Source: Candidatus Buchananbacteria bacterium (GTDB lineage: Bacteria; Patescibacteriota; Patescibacteriia; 2-01-FULL-39-33). From it: a DNA stretch of 55,598 nt. A model generated the notes under the pieces. It searched no databases, was not told the DNA's origin, and was given only the letters and a program-made list of their open reading frames with translations. This document shows positions 23,339-31,741 of the stretch, in pieces. The stretch covers positions 1 through 55,598 of the forward strand of contig CAISTG010000038.1 in NCBI GenBank assembly GCA_903888345.1, written 5' to 3'. Within the stretch, counting starts at the first letter, position 1. Each line of letters opens with the position of its first letter. Made by a program: the position numbers and the translations under genes.

Positions 23339-23809
23339 ATGAATAATTTGTTTGTTACTAAAAAACTAGGTTTGGTTGTAGTGGTTGTGGTGATAATTGT
23401 TTTGCTGATCGTGGGCATTTTTGTTTCATTTGGCGCCAAGTCAGTTAAGCTTAAGACTTTAACTATTAATGGTGGTCCGAGTGTTAAAGTGGAATTAGCA
23501 ACAACCGAAGAACAATGGGCACAAGGATTAAGTGGCCGCCAAGCGTTACCGCCCGGCCAAGGAATGATTTTTCTATTTACTGATTATTCGGTCAAGAAAT
23601 TTTGGATGAAAGATTTAAATTTTCCTCTTGATTTGGTTTGGATTTATGATGGCAAGATTATTGGAATAGAAAAGAATTTACCGCCGGCAGGTTCTAAACC
23701 GACAGTTTCATATGCTTCGCCTGGTCCGGTAAATCTGGTGCTAGAAGTAAACGGTGGCTGGGTTGAGGCTAATACTATTAAAGTGGGGGATGTAATATTG
23801 ATTAAATAG
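23339..23809 (+). CDS. DUF192 family protein, membrane anchored
   Basis: A 156-residue protein with one N-terminal membrane helix (about 10-32) and a DUF192 domain (about 45-155): ELATTEEQWAQGLSGRQALP, GMIFLFTDYSVKKFWMKDLN, PLDLVWIYDGKIIGI and the closing LVLEVNGGWVEANTIKVGD. The domain is well conserved, but its biochemical role is unknown. It starts 3 nt after the WecA-like gene and shares its transcript. A fragment of the REP-like repeat follows (23821-23836). Confidence 0.82.
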   Translation: MNNLFVTKKLGLVVVVVVIIVLLIVGIFVSFGAKSVKLKTLTINGGPSVKVELATTEEQWAQGLSGRQALPPGQGMIFLFTDYSVKKFWMKDLNFPLDLVWIYDGKIIGIEKNLPPAGSKPTVSYASPGPVNLVLEVNGGWVEANTIKVGDVILIK

Positions 23810-23877
23810 TCAGACTCACTGTCATTCCCGTGTAGGTGGTAACAGAAACATAAAAAATGATTTATTAATATAAAACT

Positions 23878-25293
23878 ATGTTGAAGATTTATAATACCTT
23901 AACAAAGACACAAGAAGAATTTAAGCCAATTAATCCTAAACTGGTCAGTTTTTATCAGTGTGGCCCGACGGTTTATTGGACCCAGCATCTTGGCAATATG
24001 CGCGCCATGGTTTTGGCTGATTTAATTCGCCGATCTTTGTCGTATTTGGGTTATCCAGTTAACTTTGCTCGCAATTATACTGATGTTGGTCATATGACTA
24101 CTGATGATGATGGTGGTGAAGACAAGATGACTAAGGCGGCCAAGCGAGAAAATTTATCACCACTAGAGATTGCTAATAAGTATATTGCACAATTTGAAGG
24201 CGATATCGCGCTTTTGAATTGTTTGCCGCCGGATGAAAAACCCCGTGCCACTGAGTATATCACTCCAATGCAGGAAATGGTCCAAGCGCTACTTGATAAG
24301 GATTTCGCTTATGTCACCGATTTGGCAATTTATTTTGATATTTCCAAAGCGACTGACTACACTAAGCTGTCCGGACAAAAATTAGATATGAATCAAAGCG
24401 AAGCGGGCAAGGGTGATGTTGGCGATCCGGGTAAGCGGCAAGCGGCTGATTTTGCTGTTTGGTTTTTTAAAGCCGGTACGCATGCCAATGCTTTACAAAC
24501 TTGGCCATATAAATTTAGTGTAGGGGAATCGGTTATTGAAGGCGAAGGCTTTCCCGGCTGGCATTTGGAATGCTCCGCTATGAATTATGCGTTATTTGGG
24601 TCAACGATTGATATTCATTTAGGTGGCATTGAGCATGTGCCAGTGCACCATACCAATGAAATTGCCCAAAGCGAAGCGTTTACTGGAAAGACTTTTGTTG
24701 ATTATTGGATGCATAATGAACATTTGAATGTTGCTGGTGGCAAAATGTCTAAGTCCGAAGGTACTGCCTATGCAGTCGCTGATATTATTGCCAAAGGCTA
24801 TGATCCTCTTATTTTAAGATATTTTTTCTTAGGGGCGCATTATCGTAGTAAACAGAATTTTACTTGGGAAGCGCTCGACGGTGCCAAATCGGCACTCGAC
24901 AATTTAAGAGCACAATTAATTGATTATCTCGCGGACGGTATTAGTAACGGAGAAATTGATCTCGATATTAAAAACAAGTTTATTGCTGCTCTCGAAGATG
25001 ATTTTAATTTACCACAAGCATTATCTCAGGTGTGGGAAATTTTAAAATCCGATCTACCGGTAGCCAACAAATATGCAACAATCATTGATTTTGATCAAGT
25101 TTTGGGCTTGAATTTAGCGCAACTAAAAGCCGAAGAAATTCCGGCAGAAATCCAAGCAGCGGCTGAAGCACGTTGGCAAGCGAGACAACTCAAAGATTGG
25201 ACGGAAACAGACCGCTTGCGACTAGAACTTACAGCGGCTGGCTGGCAAATGGAAGATGGTAAAGATGACTATAAATTAAGAAAAATTCAATAA
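23878..25293 (+). CDS. cysS: Cysteinyl-tRNA synthetase
   Basis: A 471-residue class I synthetase that charges tRNA-Cys. The HIGH motif is HLGN (37-40), after the zinc ligand Cys28 (FYQCGPTVY). The other zinc ligands are Cys232 (WHLECSAM), a His at 257/258 and Glu261 (VHHTNEIAQSE). KMSKS is at 289-293. The C-terminal helical anticodon-binding domain is present, and the length is typical. No Shine-Dalgarno sequence precedes the ATG. Confidence 0.96.
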   Translation: MLKIYNTLTKTQEEFKPINPKLVSFYQCGPTVYWTQHLGNMRAMVLADLIRRSLSYLGYPVNFARNYTDVGHMTTDDDGGEDKMTKAAKRENLSPLEIANKYIAQFEGDIALLNCLPPDEKPRATEYITPMQEMVQALLDKDFAYVTDLAIYFDISKATDYTKLSGQKLDMNQSEAGKGDVGDPGKRQAADFAVWFFKAGTHANALQTWPYKFSVGESVIEGEGFPGWHLECSAMNYALFGSTIDIHLGGIEHVPVHHTNEIAQSEAFTGKTFVDYWMHNEHLNVAGGKMSKSEGTAYAVADIIAKGYDPLILRYFFLGAHYRSKQNFTWEALDGAKSALDNLRAQLIDYLADGISNGEIDLDIKNKFIAALEDDFNLPQALSQVWEILKSDLPVANKYATIIDFDQVLGLNLAQLKAEEIPAEIQAAAEARWQARQLKDWTETDRLRLELTAAGWQMEDGKDDYKLRKIQ

Positions 25294-25297
25294 AAAA

Positions 25298-25319
25298 AAC
25301 ACAGCAAGGTTGCTGTGTT
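25298..25319 (-). terminator. Terminator between cysS and the small-protein operon
   Basis: AACACAGCAA/TTGCTGTGTT perfect 10-bp stem around GG. The run of T is on the minus strand, so it mainly ends the small-protein operon, but the stem also serves cysS. Confidence 0.8.
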
Positions 25320-25329
25320 GGTAAGGTGC

Positions 25330-25629
25330 TTAATACTCTTCAATCCGATAAATGGCGCTCAGGTCATAATAGTAGGTGTGAATGGTAGAATTTTCAACGT
25401 CAGTTCTCTTTTCATGAACTTCGACATACCCACTATAGCTGATCGCGCTGATCAAGTTTAGACTGATAGTTGCCTCATAGCCAGTGTTACCGAGTGTATT
25501 GTCGTTGATAACGAATATTCCAGTTATCGGAACTTGAATATCAAATTTCAAGCCGAAATCCACACCAAATTTTTCTCTCAGAATTGTTACTACTACTTCG
25601 GGTAGGAATGGCAATCTCGCCTTACACAT
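25330..25629 (-). CDS. Hypothetical protein, last gene of a small-protein operon
   Basis: A 99-residue protein of unknown family. The N-terminal part is helical (PEVVVTILREKFGVDFGLKF); the rest is beta-rich with many Tyr, Thr and Ile (ATISLNLISAISYSGYVEVH). No membrane segment or Cys cluster is visible apart from Cys2. An AGGAG site precedes the ATG. It is the fifth gene of a unit running leftwards from 26607. Confidence 0.65.
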   Translation of the reverse strand: MCKARLPFLPEVVVTILREKFGVDFGLKFDIQVPITGIFVINDNTLGNTGYEATISLNLISAISYSGYVEVHEKRTDVENSTIHTYYYDLSAIYRIEEY

Positions 25630-25651
25630 CGTTAGACTCCTTGGTTGAGGT

Positions 25652-25900
25652 TTAAAATATATGTCGACCTTGATTATCGCAATCAGTGTTAAGACATCTC
25701 GGATGTCCGCTGTCGATTAGTTTCTTAGCTTCCAGTAGACCGCTGGCTTGAGGGTAACCCAAGAGCTTTAATACTGGCATAATCACGTTATGATGCACAA
25801 TATGATTAGCATTATGCGGATGATCGGATAATTGCTTGGGTCGAACCATGTCGCGCCAAGCTGCTACACCGTTAAGGTTAATGAATTCTAGTCTACTCAT
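25652..25900 (-). CDS. Hypothetical protein with His/Cys-rich elements
   Basis: An 82-residue protein starting MSRLEFINLNGVAAWRDMV. It is rich in His (HPHNANHIVHHN) and has two Cys in CLNTDCDNQG near the end, so metal binding is possible. No family was recognised. The start overlaps the stop of the upstream 59-codon gene by 8 nt and has a GGAGG site inside it, showing translational coupling. Confidence 0.65.
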   Translation of the reverse strand: MSRLEFINLNGVAAWRDMVRPKQLSDHPHNANHIVHHNVIMPVLKLLGYPQASGLLEAKKLIDSGHPRCLNTDCDNQGRHIF

Positions 25901-26072
25901 TTTTTACCTCCGGTGGATGATTTTTTTCCGCTTGAGCTTGAATCATAGCTTGCTCTCCAAGGTTCTCGCAGGCGTGATCGCCGAAACAAAGTCGGGGATC
26001 AGTGATGCCATTGGGACAGGGAGTAGTGGGTTCATTGGTCACTCGAGCGCGGGCGGGACAATCAGGACACAT
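25893..26072 (-). CDS. Small Cys-rich protein (59 residues)
   Basis: This frame runs from the ATG at 26072 to the TAG at 25893. The N-terminus has CPDCPARARV, then CPNG, LCFGDHAC and a helical, Glu/Gln-rich C-terminus. The five Cys suggest a small zinc-binding protein. Support for it being real: an AAAGGA site 7 nt before the ATG, an 8-nt overlap with the next gene whose ribosome site it contains, and position in an operon of similar small genes. No family was recognised. Confidence 0.65.
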   Translation of the reverse strand: MCPDCPARARVTNEPTTPCPNGITDPRLCFGDHACENLGEQAMIQAQAEKNHPPEVKNE

Positions 26073-26132
26073 AGTCAGTTCCTTTTTGGTTGTTGGATTA
26101 TCTGAAATTGAGAAAAGGATTAAGTGTGTTTA

Positions 26133-26333
26133 CTATGTATTTCCACCATAAATCTTTTCAGCTTCTCCCGGTGCTAATTCTTTTTTGGACCAACGGCCGA
26201 AACGTTTTTTACAACGCTTGCACTGAATTTCGCTGACACCGTCATAATGATTCGGATCATCATAAGAATATTCAACTAGGGTAATCCTTTTGCTTTGGCA
26301 ATGAGGACAGCGATCAGGAATTGGAGTTAGCAT
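26133..26333 (-). CDS. Small zinc-ribbon protein
   Basis: A 66-residue protein with CPHCQSKRITLVEY and CKRCKKRFGRW, a classic single zinc ribbon (Cys9, Cys12, Cys38, Cys41), and a short charged tail. It probably binds nucleic acid or protein; the role is unknown. It lies 13 nt after the 86-residue membrane protein gene. Its ribosome site is weaker (AAGGA, very close to the ATG). Confidence 0.7.
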   Translation of the reverse strand: MLTPIPDRCPHCQSKRITLVEYSYDDPNHYDGVSEIQCKRCKKRFGRWSKKELAPGEAEKIYGGNT

Positions 26334-26346
26334 AATCCTTGTTCCC

Positions 26347-26607
26347 TTAGGTTAAGAATTTGAAGGCTAAGCAGATTAAGGTCATGGTGCCAATTGCAGT
26401 GATGCTGATGGCAAGTCCGACCAGTACGCCAATAATGATATCTCGTTTGCTTTTCTTTCGCAGTTCAAGTTGAATTGCCAGCTGAATTGCGGATTCATTG
26501 CTTGCCTGTAATTCTTTTTGGCGCTCTAATGCTTTTCTCTCTTGTGATTCTTTGTCCAAACCCCAGAACTCTGGAGAAATGTCTTCGCCGTATCTTGGCC
26601 AGCCCAT
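26347..26607 (-). CDS. Small C-terminally anchored membrane protein
   Basis: An 86-residue protein, first gene of the five-gene unit. A charged, Gln/Glu-rich helix (about 18-52) is followed by a single membrane segment (about 56-80, IIIGVLVGLAISITAIGTMT). The N-terminus MGWPRYGEDISPEFWGLD is aromatic-rich. A GGGAG site precedes the ATG. The function is unknown. The operon promoter could not be assigned with confidence. Confidence 0.65.
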   Translation of the reverse strand: MGWPRYGEDISPEFWGLDKESQERKALERQKELQASNESAIQLAIQLELRKKSKRDIIIGVLVGLAISITAIGTMTLICLAFKFLT

Positions 26608-26634
26608 AATGCTTGCTCTCCCTTTCAGGTTGTA

Positions 26635-26663
26635 TTGACAGAATATTGTTAAAGTGCTAAAAT
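26635..26663 (+). promoter_or_regulatory. Promoter of uvrA
   Basis: TTGACA (26635-26640), 17-nt spacer, TAAAAT (26658-26663). Start near 26670; leader about 30 nt. No SOS-box-like palindrome was recognised around it. Confidence 0.7.
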
Positions 26664-26701
26664 TACTCTCTTCATATAACCATATCTAATCAAATAAGTC
26701 A

Positions 26702-29320
26702 ATGGAAGATAAAATCATTATCCGCGGCGCGCGGGTTCACAATTTAAAGAATGTTTCGCTGGAAATACCGCACAATAAGCTAACGGTGATGACTGGCGTC
26801 TCGGGAAGCGGCAAGTCTTCCTTGGCTTTTGATACCATTTTTGCTGAAGGCCAACGCCGTTATATTGAGTCTTTGAGCCCTTATGCTCGTCAATTCTTGG
26901 GTCAAATGAAACCGGCTGATGTTGATGAAATCATTGGTTTAGCACCAGCGATTAGTATTGACCAAAAGGCTCTCTCCCATAACCCACGTTCGACCGTGGG
27001 AACTTTAACTGAGATTTATGATTACTTGCGCGTATTGTATGCGCGTTTAGGAGAAGTCTATTGTCCTTTATGTGGTACTAAGATTTCTAAAATGGCACTT
27101 GATGAAATGTTAGAGATCATTGCTGGGCGTGCTAAAGAATTGGGAGCGGAGCATGTTAAAATATTGGCTCCAGTAGTTGTTGATCGCAAAGGCGAATATT
27201 ATCAAATGCTTTACGATCAATTGGCGCTCGGTTATAGTGAAGCCAGAATCGACGGCACCTATTATTCTTTGCGCGATCAAATTAAATTAACTAAAACTAA
27301 AAATCATTCAATTGATATTGTTGTTGATAAGGTGATGCCTGATGCTGAGTCGCGCTTATCAGAATCAGTGGAAGCGTCACTCGACATGGCAAATGGTTTA
27401 GTGCGTATTATTTTTTCTGATGGCGCCAAAGATTTAAGTGAAATGCTCTTATCATCTAATTGGACTTGTCCGAATGATGGTTTTGCTTTTCCCGAATTAG
27501 AGCCGCGCTTATTTTCTTTTAATTCGCCACATGGCGCCTGCCCCGAATGTCATGGCTTAGGCCATAAAGAAAAATGGGTCTTGCGCGAAAAAACCGAAGA
27601 TGATGATGACGATAATAAATATGAACGTGTAGTAGAAGACTGTTTGGTTTGCGAAGGCAAGCGCTTGAATGAAAATGCCTTATCGGTAAGAATTAATAAT
27701 AAAAATATTGCTGAAGTAACTGCTTTGAGTTTAGATAAAGCGCATCATTTCTTTGCTGACTATTATAATAAAATGACGGAACGCCAAAAAACGATCGGTG
27801 AAACCGTGGTTTACGAAATTTCAGCGCGCTTAGATTTCTTACTGAAAGTTGGAATTAATTATTTGACGCTCGATCGCGGTGCGGAAACACTCTCGGGTGG
27901 CGAAGCGCAACGCATTCGTTTGGCTTCCCAAATTGGTTCACATTTATCGCATACACTATACGTGTTAGATGAACCGACGATTGGCTTGCACGAACGTGAT
28001 ACTGATCGTTTGATTGAAACCTTAAAATCCTTGCGTGATCAAAATAATACCGTGGTCGTGGTTGAACATGACGAGCGTACCATTATGGAATCAGATTTTT
28101 TGGTTGATCTCGGTCCTTATGCTGGGAGACACGGCGGGGAAGTAGTAGCGATTGGTGAAACCAAAAAGTTGTTGGCACCAGTTGTCGCCAAACCAACGCG
28201 CGGTAAAACTGCGAAATCAGTAACAGCGCCGGCGGTTAGTACTGATTTTCCTAAATCCTTAACCTTACAATATTTACGCGGCGAAAAAGAAATTAATTTA
28301 GATCGCGCGCGTCGCGTTAAGGAAGCTGAATCTATAAAAGTGATTGGAGCGAAAGTGAATAATTTAAAGAATATTGATGCCGAATTTCCATTGCGCAAAT
28401 TAGTGGTTATCACTGGTGTCTCCGGATCAGGCAAGTCAACTTTACTCTATGACGCTTTGTATGAAAACTTACTGAAAGTAAAACACGGTTTCCGTAAGGA
28501 TATGCATGGAATTGCCAAGTTAATCGGCAGCGAGTATATCAATAAGATTGTCATTGTTAATCAGTCACCAATCGGCCGCACGCCGCGTTCTAATCCGGCG
28601 ACTTATACTGGTATCTTTACGCCGATCCGTGAATTCTTTGCGCAATTGCCGGCCAGCCAAGAACGCGCTTATACTCCATCACGTTTTTCTTTTAATCGTC
28701 CCGGCGGACGCTGTGAATCGTGCGATGGTGCTGGTTTTAACTTGATTGAAATGCATTTCTTGCCAGCGGTGTTAGCGGAGTGCGAAGTTTGCCGTGGCAA
28801 AAGATTTAATCGCGAAACGTTGCAGGTTAAATATAAAAATAAAAATATCGCTGAGGTTTTGCAATTGACCATTGATGAGGCCGTCGATTATTTTGATGGC
28901 CAATATTTGATTACGGATAAGTTAAAAGTTTTGTCGGAAGTTGGTTTGGGTTATTTACAATTAGGCCAATCAGCCACGACCTTATCGGGCGGTGAAGCGC
29001 AACGCATTAAATTGGCACGCGAACTGACTCATACCCTAGGCTCAAAAACTTTATATCTTTTAGATGAGCCATCGGTGGGATTGCATTACCATGATATTGA
29101 ATTGCTTTTACATACTCTAAATAAATTAATCGACAAAGGGAATAGCGTGATTGTGATCGAACACAATATGCATATTATTAAAGAGGCGGATTGGGTGATT
29201 GATCTTGGCCCGGAAGGTGGCGATGGCGGTGGTAAGATTGTTGCCAAAGGCACACCAGAACAAGTCGCTAATGCTAAGGACTCGTTAACTGGCAGTTATT
29301 TAAGAAAATATTTGAAATAA
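26702..29320 (+). CDS. uvrA: Excinuclease ABC subunit A
   Basis: An 872-residue DNA damage-recognition ATPase of nucleotide excision repair. It has two ABC modules: Walker A GVSGSGKS at 32-39 and again in the second half (VITGVSGSGKSTLLYD), with signatures LSGGEAQRIRLA and LSGGEAQRIKLA. Zinc modules are at CPLC (121-124), CPECHGLG...CLVCEGKR and CESCDGAG...CEVCRGKR. It is some 70 residues shorter than the usual about 940, mainly because the UvrB-binding/insertion region is compact. A Lys/Ala/Pro linker (about 485-510) is lineage-specific. All catalytic motifs are intact. uvrB and uvrC are not in this window. Confidence 0.96.
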   Translation: MEDKIIIRGARVHNLKNVSLEIPHNKLTVMTGVSGSGKSSLAFDTIFAEGQRRYIESLSPYARQFLGQMKPADVDEIIGLAPAISIDQKALSHNPRSTVGTLTEIYDYLRVLYARLGEVYCPLCGTKISKMALDEMLEIIAGRAKELGAEHVKILAPVVVDRKGEYYQMLYDQLALGYSEARIDGTYYSLRDQIKLTKTKNHSIDIVVDKVMPDAESRLSESVEASLDMANGLVRIIFSDGAKDLSEMLLSSNWTCPNDGFAFPELEPRLFSFNSPHGACPECHGLGHKEKWVLREKTEDDDDDNKYERVVEDCLVCEGKRLNENALSVRINNKNIAEVTALSLDKAHHFFADYYNKMTERQKTIGETVVYEISARLDFLLKVGINYLTLDRGAETLSGGEAQRIRLASQIGSHLSHTLYVLDEPTIGLHERDTDRLIETLKSLRDQNNTVVVVEHDERTIMESDFLVDLGPYAGRHGGEVVAIGETKKLLAPVVAKPTRGKTAKSVTAPAVSTDFPKSLTLQYLRGEKEINLDRARRVKEAESIKVIGAKVNNLKNIDAEFPLRKLVVITGVSGSGKSTLLYDALYENLLKVKHGFRKDMHGIAKLIGSEYINKIVIVNQSPIGRTPRSNPATYTGIFTPIREFFAQLPASQERAYTPSRFSFNRPGGRCESCDGAGFNLIEMHFLPAVLAECEVCRGKRFNRETLQVKYKNKNIAEVLQLTIDEAVDYFDGQYLITDKLKVLSEVGLGYLQLGQSATTLSGGEAQRIKLARELTHTLGSKTLYLLDEPSVGLHYHDIELLLHTLNKLIDKGNSVIVIEHNMHIIKEADWVIDLGPEGGDGGGKIVAKGTPEQVANAKDSLTGSYLRKYLK

Positions 29321-29325
29321 AAAAT

Positions 29326-29360
29326 GCCCGCTCTGTCTTACGACATTGCGGGCTTTATTG
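29326..29360. terminator. Bidirectional terminator between uvrA and the convergent coiled-coil gene
   Basis: GCCCGC/GCGGGC (29326-29331 with 29348-29353) with inner TGTC/GACA pairing. T-rich flanks occur on both strands. Confidence 0.8.
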
Positions 29361-29387
29361 TTGTACAATTCGCTAGTATGCGCTGGT

Positions 29388-30164
29388 CTAGAATCCTTTG
29401 CTCATGCTAGGTCGACCACTGCCCAAACGTTCGGACAGCTTTTGGTACCAGGGACGTCGTGTCCATAAGTTATCATACTGAGTCTGCAGTTGGTCACGTT
29501 GTGACTTAAATATTTCAATTTGTGTCGTCAGGCTATTTTCAGTCGTCTCCAATTCGACAATTCTCTGATACAGCCTGGCACGCTCGGATTCAAGGTCTTC
29601 AACGCAGCCTTGCCGGCTTGTGAGAAGGTCTTTCAATCGGCGAATTTCCGTCTGGAAACTGTTGAGCGTTGTTTCTGAGTCCTTGAGTTGTTGCTGCAGT
29701 TCCTTGACGAGCTCAGGAGCGGTTTTGTCAACCGGTAGCGGACTCAGCTCGTTGGCCACGATAGCCTGGTACAGTCCAATGACATCATCGATACAATCGC
29801 CGTAAACTTCGACGATACAATGGATGGACGCGCCACTGGGATTGAGATGTTGGGTAACTCGGGCCTCGGATCGGGAAAATTTTTCATCCCGGTAGATGCC
29901 AGGCTCGCGAAAGCCACGCACATCGCTGTTGAAGATCGAGCAGGTCCCATCCAGCAACTCGCTGAACACACAAGGAACTTTGCCGTTGGCGGCATCGATG
30001 AAGAATTGACCTTGGTCAAATCTGATCGGCAAGCTGGCAATGGAGTGATATACATTTGGTCCCTTGCTGTCAGTTCCATGTTGGCCGTGGTTCATGACCT
30101 TGTCCGCATCAAAGTAGACTCGCACTGTCGTCGGAATAAACACGGGCTTCGTTGAATTTTCCAT
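29388..30164 (-). CDS. Hypothetical protein with C-terminal coiled coil and RRPWY motif
   Basis: A 258-residue protein of unknown function. Residues about 1-140 are a mixed alpha/beta globular domain (VRVYFDADKVMNHGQHG, GQFFIDAANGKVPCVFSELL). Residues about 150-235 form a long coiled coil, ending in TRRPWYQKLSERLG. The start at 30164 (MENSTKPVF) is chosen because an AAGGAG site precedes it; the upstream in-frame extension to 30212 has no ribosome site. The C-terminal RRPW plus aromatic motif after a coiled coil is shared with the 87-residue protein at 31376. It is a single-gene unit with its own promoter and terminator. Confidence 0.7.
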   Translation of the reverse strand: MENSTKPVFIPTTVRVYFDADKVMNHGQHGTDSKGPNVYHSIASLPIRFDQGQFFIDAANGKVPCVFSELLDGTCSIFNSDVRGFREPGIYRDEKFSRSEARVTQHLNPSGASIHCIVEVYGDCIDDVIGLYQAIVANELSPLPVDKTAPELVKELQQQLKDSETTLNSFQTEIRRLKDLLTSRQGCVEDLESERARLYQRIVELETTENSLTTQIEIFKSQRDQLQTQYDNLWTRRPWYQKLSERLGSGRPSMSKGF

Positions 30165-30279
30165 GTCTTTGCTCCTTCTTGCTGCTCGGTGTATTCGCCT
30201 GGCTTCTACCATGACGGGCCGTAGTCAGCTTTGGAGTTGCGGTTTTGATCGTGCTGGAACACCCAGTACAAATCATTAA

Positions 30280-30308
30280 ATTGTATCATGTTTTGTAATG
30301 TTTGTCAA
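30280..30308 (-). promoter_or_regulatory. Promoter of the 258-residue coiled-coil gene
   Basis: On the minus strand TTGACA (30303-30308), 17-nt spacer ending ATGA, TACAAT (30280-30285), giving an extended -10 (TGA before it). Confidence 0.8.
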
Positions 30309-30360
30309 TAGGCGGGGCTAATTTATCCATAATACGAGAAATAAATGTTTAAATTTAAAT

Positions 30361-30396
30361 AAAAAAAGCCCCGCCGATCATTCTATCTGGCGGGGC
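30361..30396 (-). terminator. Terminator of the three-gene unit 31639-30420
   Basis: GCCCCGCC/GGCGGGGC stem (30368-30375 with 30389-30396), with seven T following on the minus strand. Confidence 0.9.
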
Positions 30397-30419
30397 ATTG
30401 CGTTCAAAAAAAGTACTGA

Positions 30420-30702
30420 TTACGACTGATAGGGTCGAGTTTCACATATGGCGGTGCAGGTCATTACACGACCCTTGCCTTCGCGTGAGGTGTTCGTCTC
30501 GGTTTGAATAACGACCCATTTATCCTGATTCGGATCATCCTCGGCGAAGCATTCTTCGAGGTTCTCGTTGAGATTTTCCATCTCACGCTCAAGTTCCTCG
30601 GTCAACCTTTTCGCCAACTGTCCAATGCCCAGAAGGCCGAATTCAGTCTCAACGCCACAAACACAACCTTTCGGTCACTGACGGGGGCATTTTTTTCATC
30701 AT
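30420..30702 (-). pseudogene. Small acidic protein gene with an apparent frameshift near its start
   Basis: The C-terminal 65 codons (30617-30420: AKRLTEELEREMENLNENLE and an acidic, Thr-rich tail) read well. The same frame extends naturally upstream (CVCGVETEFGLLGIGQL) but has no start codon and meets a TGA. In another frame an ATG ATG with an AAGGA site (30702) reads MMKKMPPSVTE before diverging near 30670. Removing one base around 30670-30675 would join the two into a protein of about 93 residues. The cause may be a sequencing error, a real mutation or a programmed +1 shift. It is third in the unit, 21 nt after the membrane-protein gene. The function is unknown. Confidence 0.5.
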
Positions 30703-30723
30703 TGATTCCTTGTTGTTGTTCGG

Positions 30724-31359
30724 TCAGACCTTCAGCCACAATGGCCGAAGGAAGATGAGTGTCAAAATACATGTATTATTAAAAGAGAAACCAATCGGCT
30801 GAATCATATCGGCCCAAGTCAAATGGGGTATGGCAATCACCGCACAGACACAGGACAGCCAACCCAGGGTCCAAGCCAGTTTGTTTTCTCGTTGGGGCTT
30901 TTCCCAAATCGAGATAACGGTCGGAATGGCACCAATCAGATTAACTCCGGCGGCAACCAGGATGGCAATTACTGGATTAATTGGTAAGAGCCAGAGAAAA
31001 ATTCCCACTTCGGCTCCGAAGATGCAAACCTTTTCCAGTTGCGTCCAGCCACCCTTGCCCTTGATGAGTGCGAGAGTCGTAATCATGGTGACGCTGCACA
31101 TAATTCCGCACATTTGCCAGTTTAGTGTTTTCGCCGAATACATACCCAGAAAGGTAATGGCGTCGACTGCAAACCAAATGATCCACGACGATTTGGCCGG
31201 ACGAACATCCGGATTGGTGATCACAGCCTTAGTATAAGGAATAGCTCCGGCAATGCAGAGGATCCCGGCAATAACGCCGATAACTATTTGGGCTAGCAAA
31301 AAGTACATGCCAGGAACGAAGTTCACCAGCAAGATTAGACACGCTAGACTGTCACGCAT
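30724..31359 (-). CDS. Polytopic membrane protein with PQ-loop-like duplicated halves
   Basis: A 211-residue protein with about seven membrane helices. Two related segments recur: GAIPYTKAVITNPDVRPAKS, and later GAIPTVISIWEKPQRENKLA, each a proline-bearing loop after a helix and followed by a Trp-rich helix. This resembles PQ-loop/SWEET-type membrane proteins, which transport small solutes or act as receptors. The similarity is judged by eye only. A perfect AAGGAGG site precedes the ATG, and the gene lies 16 nt after the 87-residue coiled-coil gene. Confidence 0.6.
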   Translation of the reverse strand: MRDSLACLILLVNFVPGMYFLLAQIVIGVIAGILCIAGAIPYTKAVITNPDVRPAKSSWIIWFAVDAITFLGMYSAKTLNWQMCGIMCSVTMITTLALIKGKGGWTQLEKVCIFGAEVGIFLWLLPINPVIAILVAAGVNLIGAIPTVISIWEKPQRENKLAWTLGWLSCVCAVIAIPHLTWADMIQPIGFSFNNTCILTLIFLRPLWLKV

Positions 31360-31375
31360 TCACTATCCTCCTTTT

Positions 31376-31639
31376 CTAGAAGTTAATTCGCTCAAAACAA
31401 TAATTGAGAGCGAGTCGGCAATCGTCGCAGATTTGCTCAAACCAGGGGCGACGCGCCAACCTGAGTTGTTCGGTCTGTTGATCAGACAGCTTCTGATTAG
31501 CTTCCACCAGCTTGGTTAAGCGCTGTATTTCCCGATTTGCTACTCGTAGTGCTTGGGTGGCCCGTTCAATGGCGGCGTCCTTTGCGACACCCGCCTGCTT
31601 TAGCTCGGCGATAATCCGTTGTTCGTTAGTCATATCCAT
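31376..31639 (-). CDS. Small coiled-coil protein with RRPWF motif
   Basis: An 87-residue protein. Residues about 5-58 are a continuous coiled coil (QRIIAELKQAGVAKDAAIER onward), followed by RLARRPWFEQICDDCRLALN with two Cys three residues apart. The function is unknown. The RRPW plus aromatic motif after a coiled coil is the same as at the end of the 258-residue protein in the neighbouring unit. AGGAG precedes the ATG at 31639. It is the first gene of a three-gene unit. Confidence 0.65.
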   Translation of the reverse strand: MDMTNEQRIIAELKQAGVAKDAAIERATQALRVANREIQRLTKLVEANQKLSDQQTEQLRLARRPWFEQICDDCRLALNYCFERINF

Positions 31640-31712
31640 CGTATTTACTCCTGTTAGGTAGTATATTTTAGAGTACGTTGATTCTAAAGGAACGCCCAGT
31701 AGAAATCATTTC

Positions 31713-31741
31713 ATCATATCATATTTTAATAAATTTGTCAA
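31713..31741 (-). promoter_or_regulatory. Promoter of the unit 31639-30420
   Basis: On the minus strand TTGACA (31736-31741), 17-nt spacer ending ATGA, TATGAT (31713-31718), extended -10. A CTAAATTTAA variant of the intergenic palindrome lies upstream (31771-31780). Confidence 0.8.

Noticed and set aside
30165-30212. 16-residue N-terminal extension of the 258-residue coiled-coil protein
   Set aside because: The AAGGAG site lies just before the ATG at 30164, not before 30212.
30504-30758. 84-residue plus-strand frame
   Set aside because: Opposite the minus-strand operon; no promoter or ribosome site, and it crosses two minus-strand genes.
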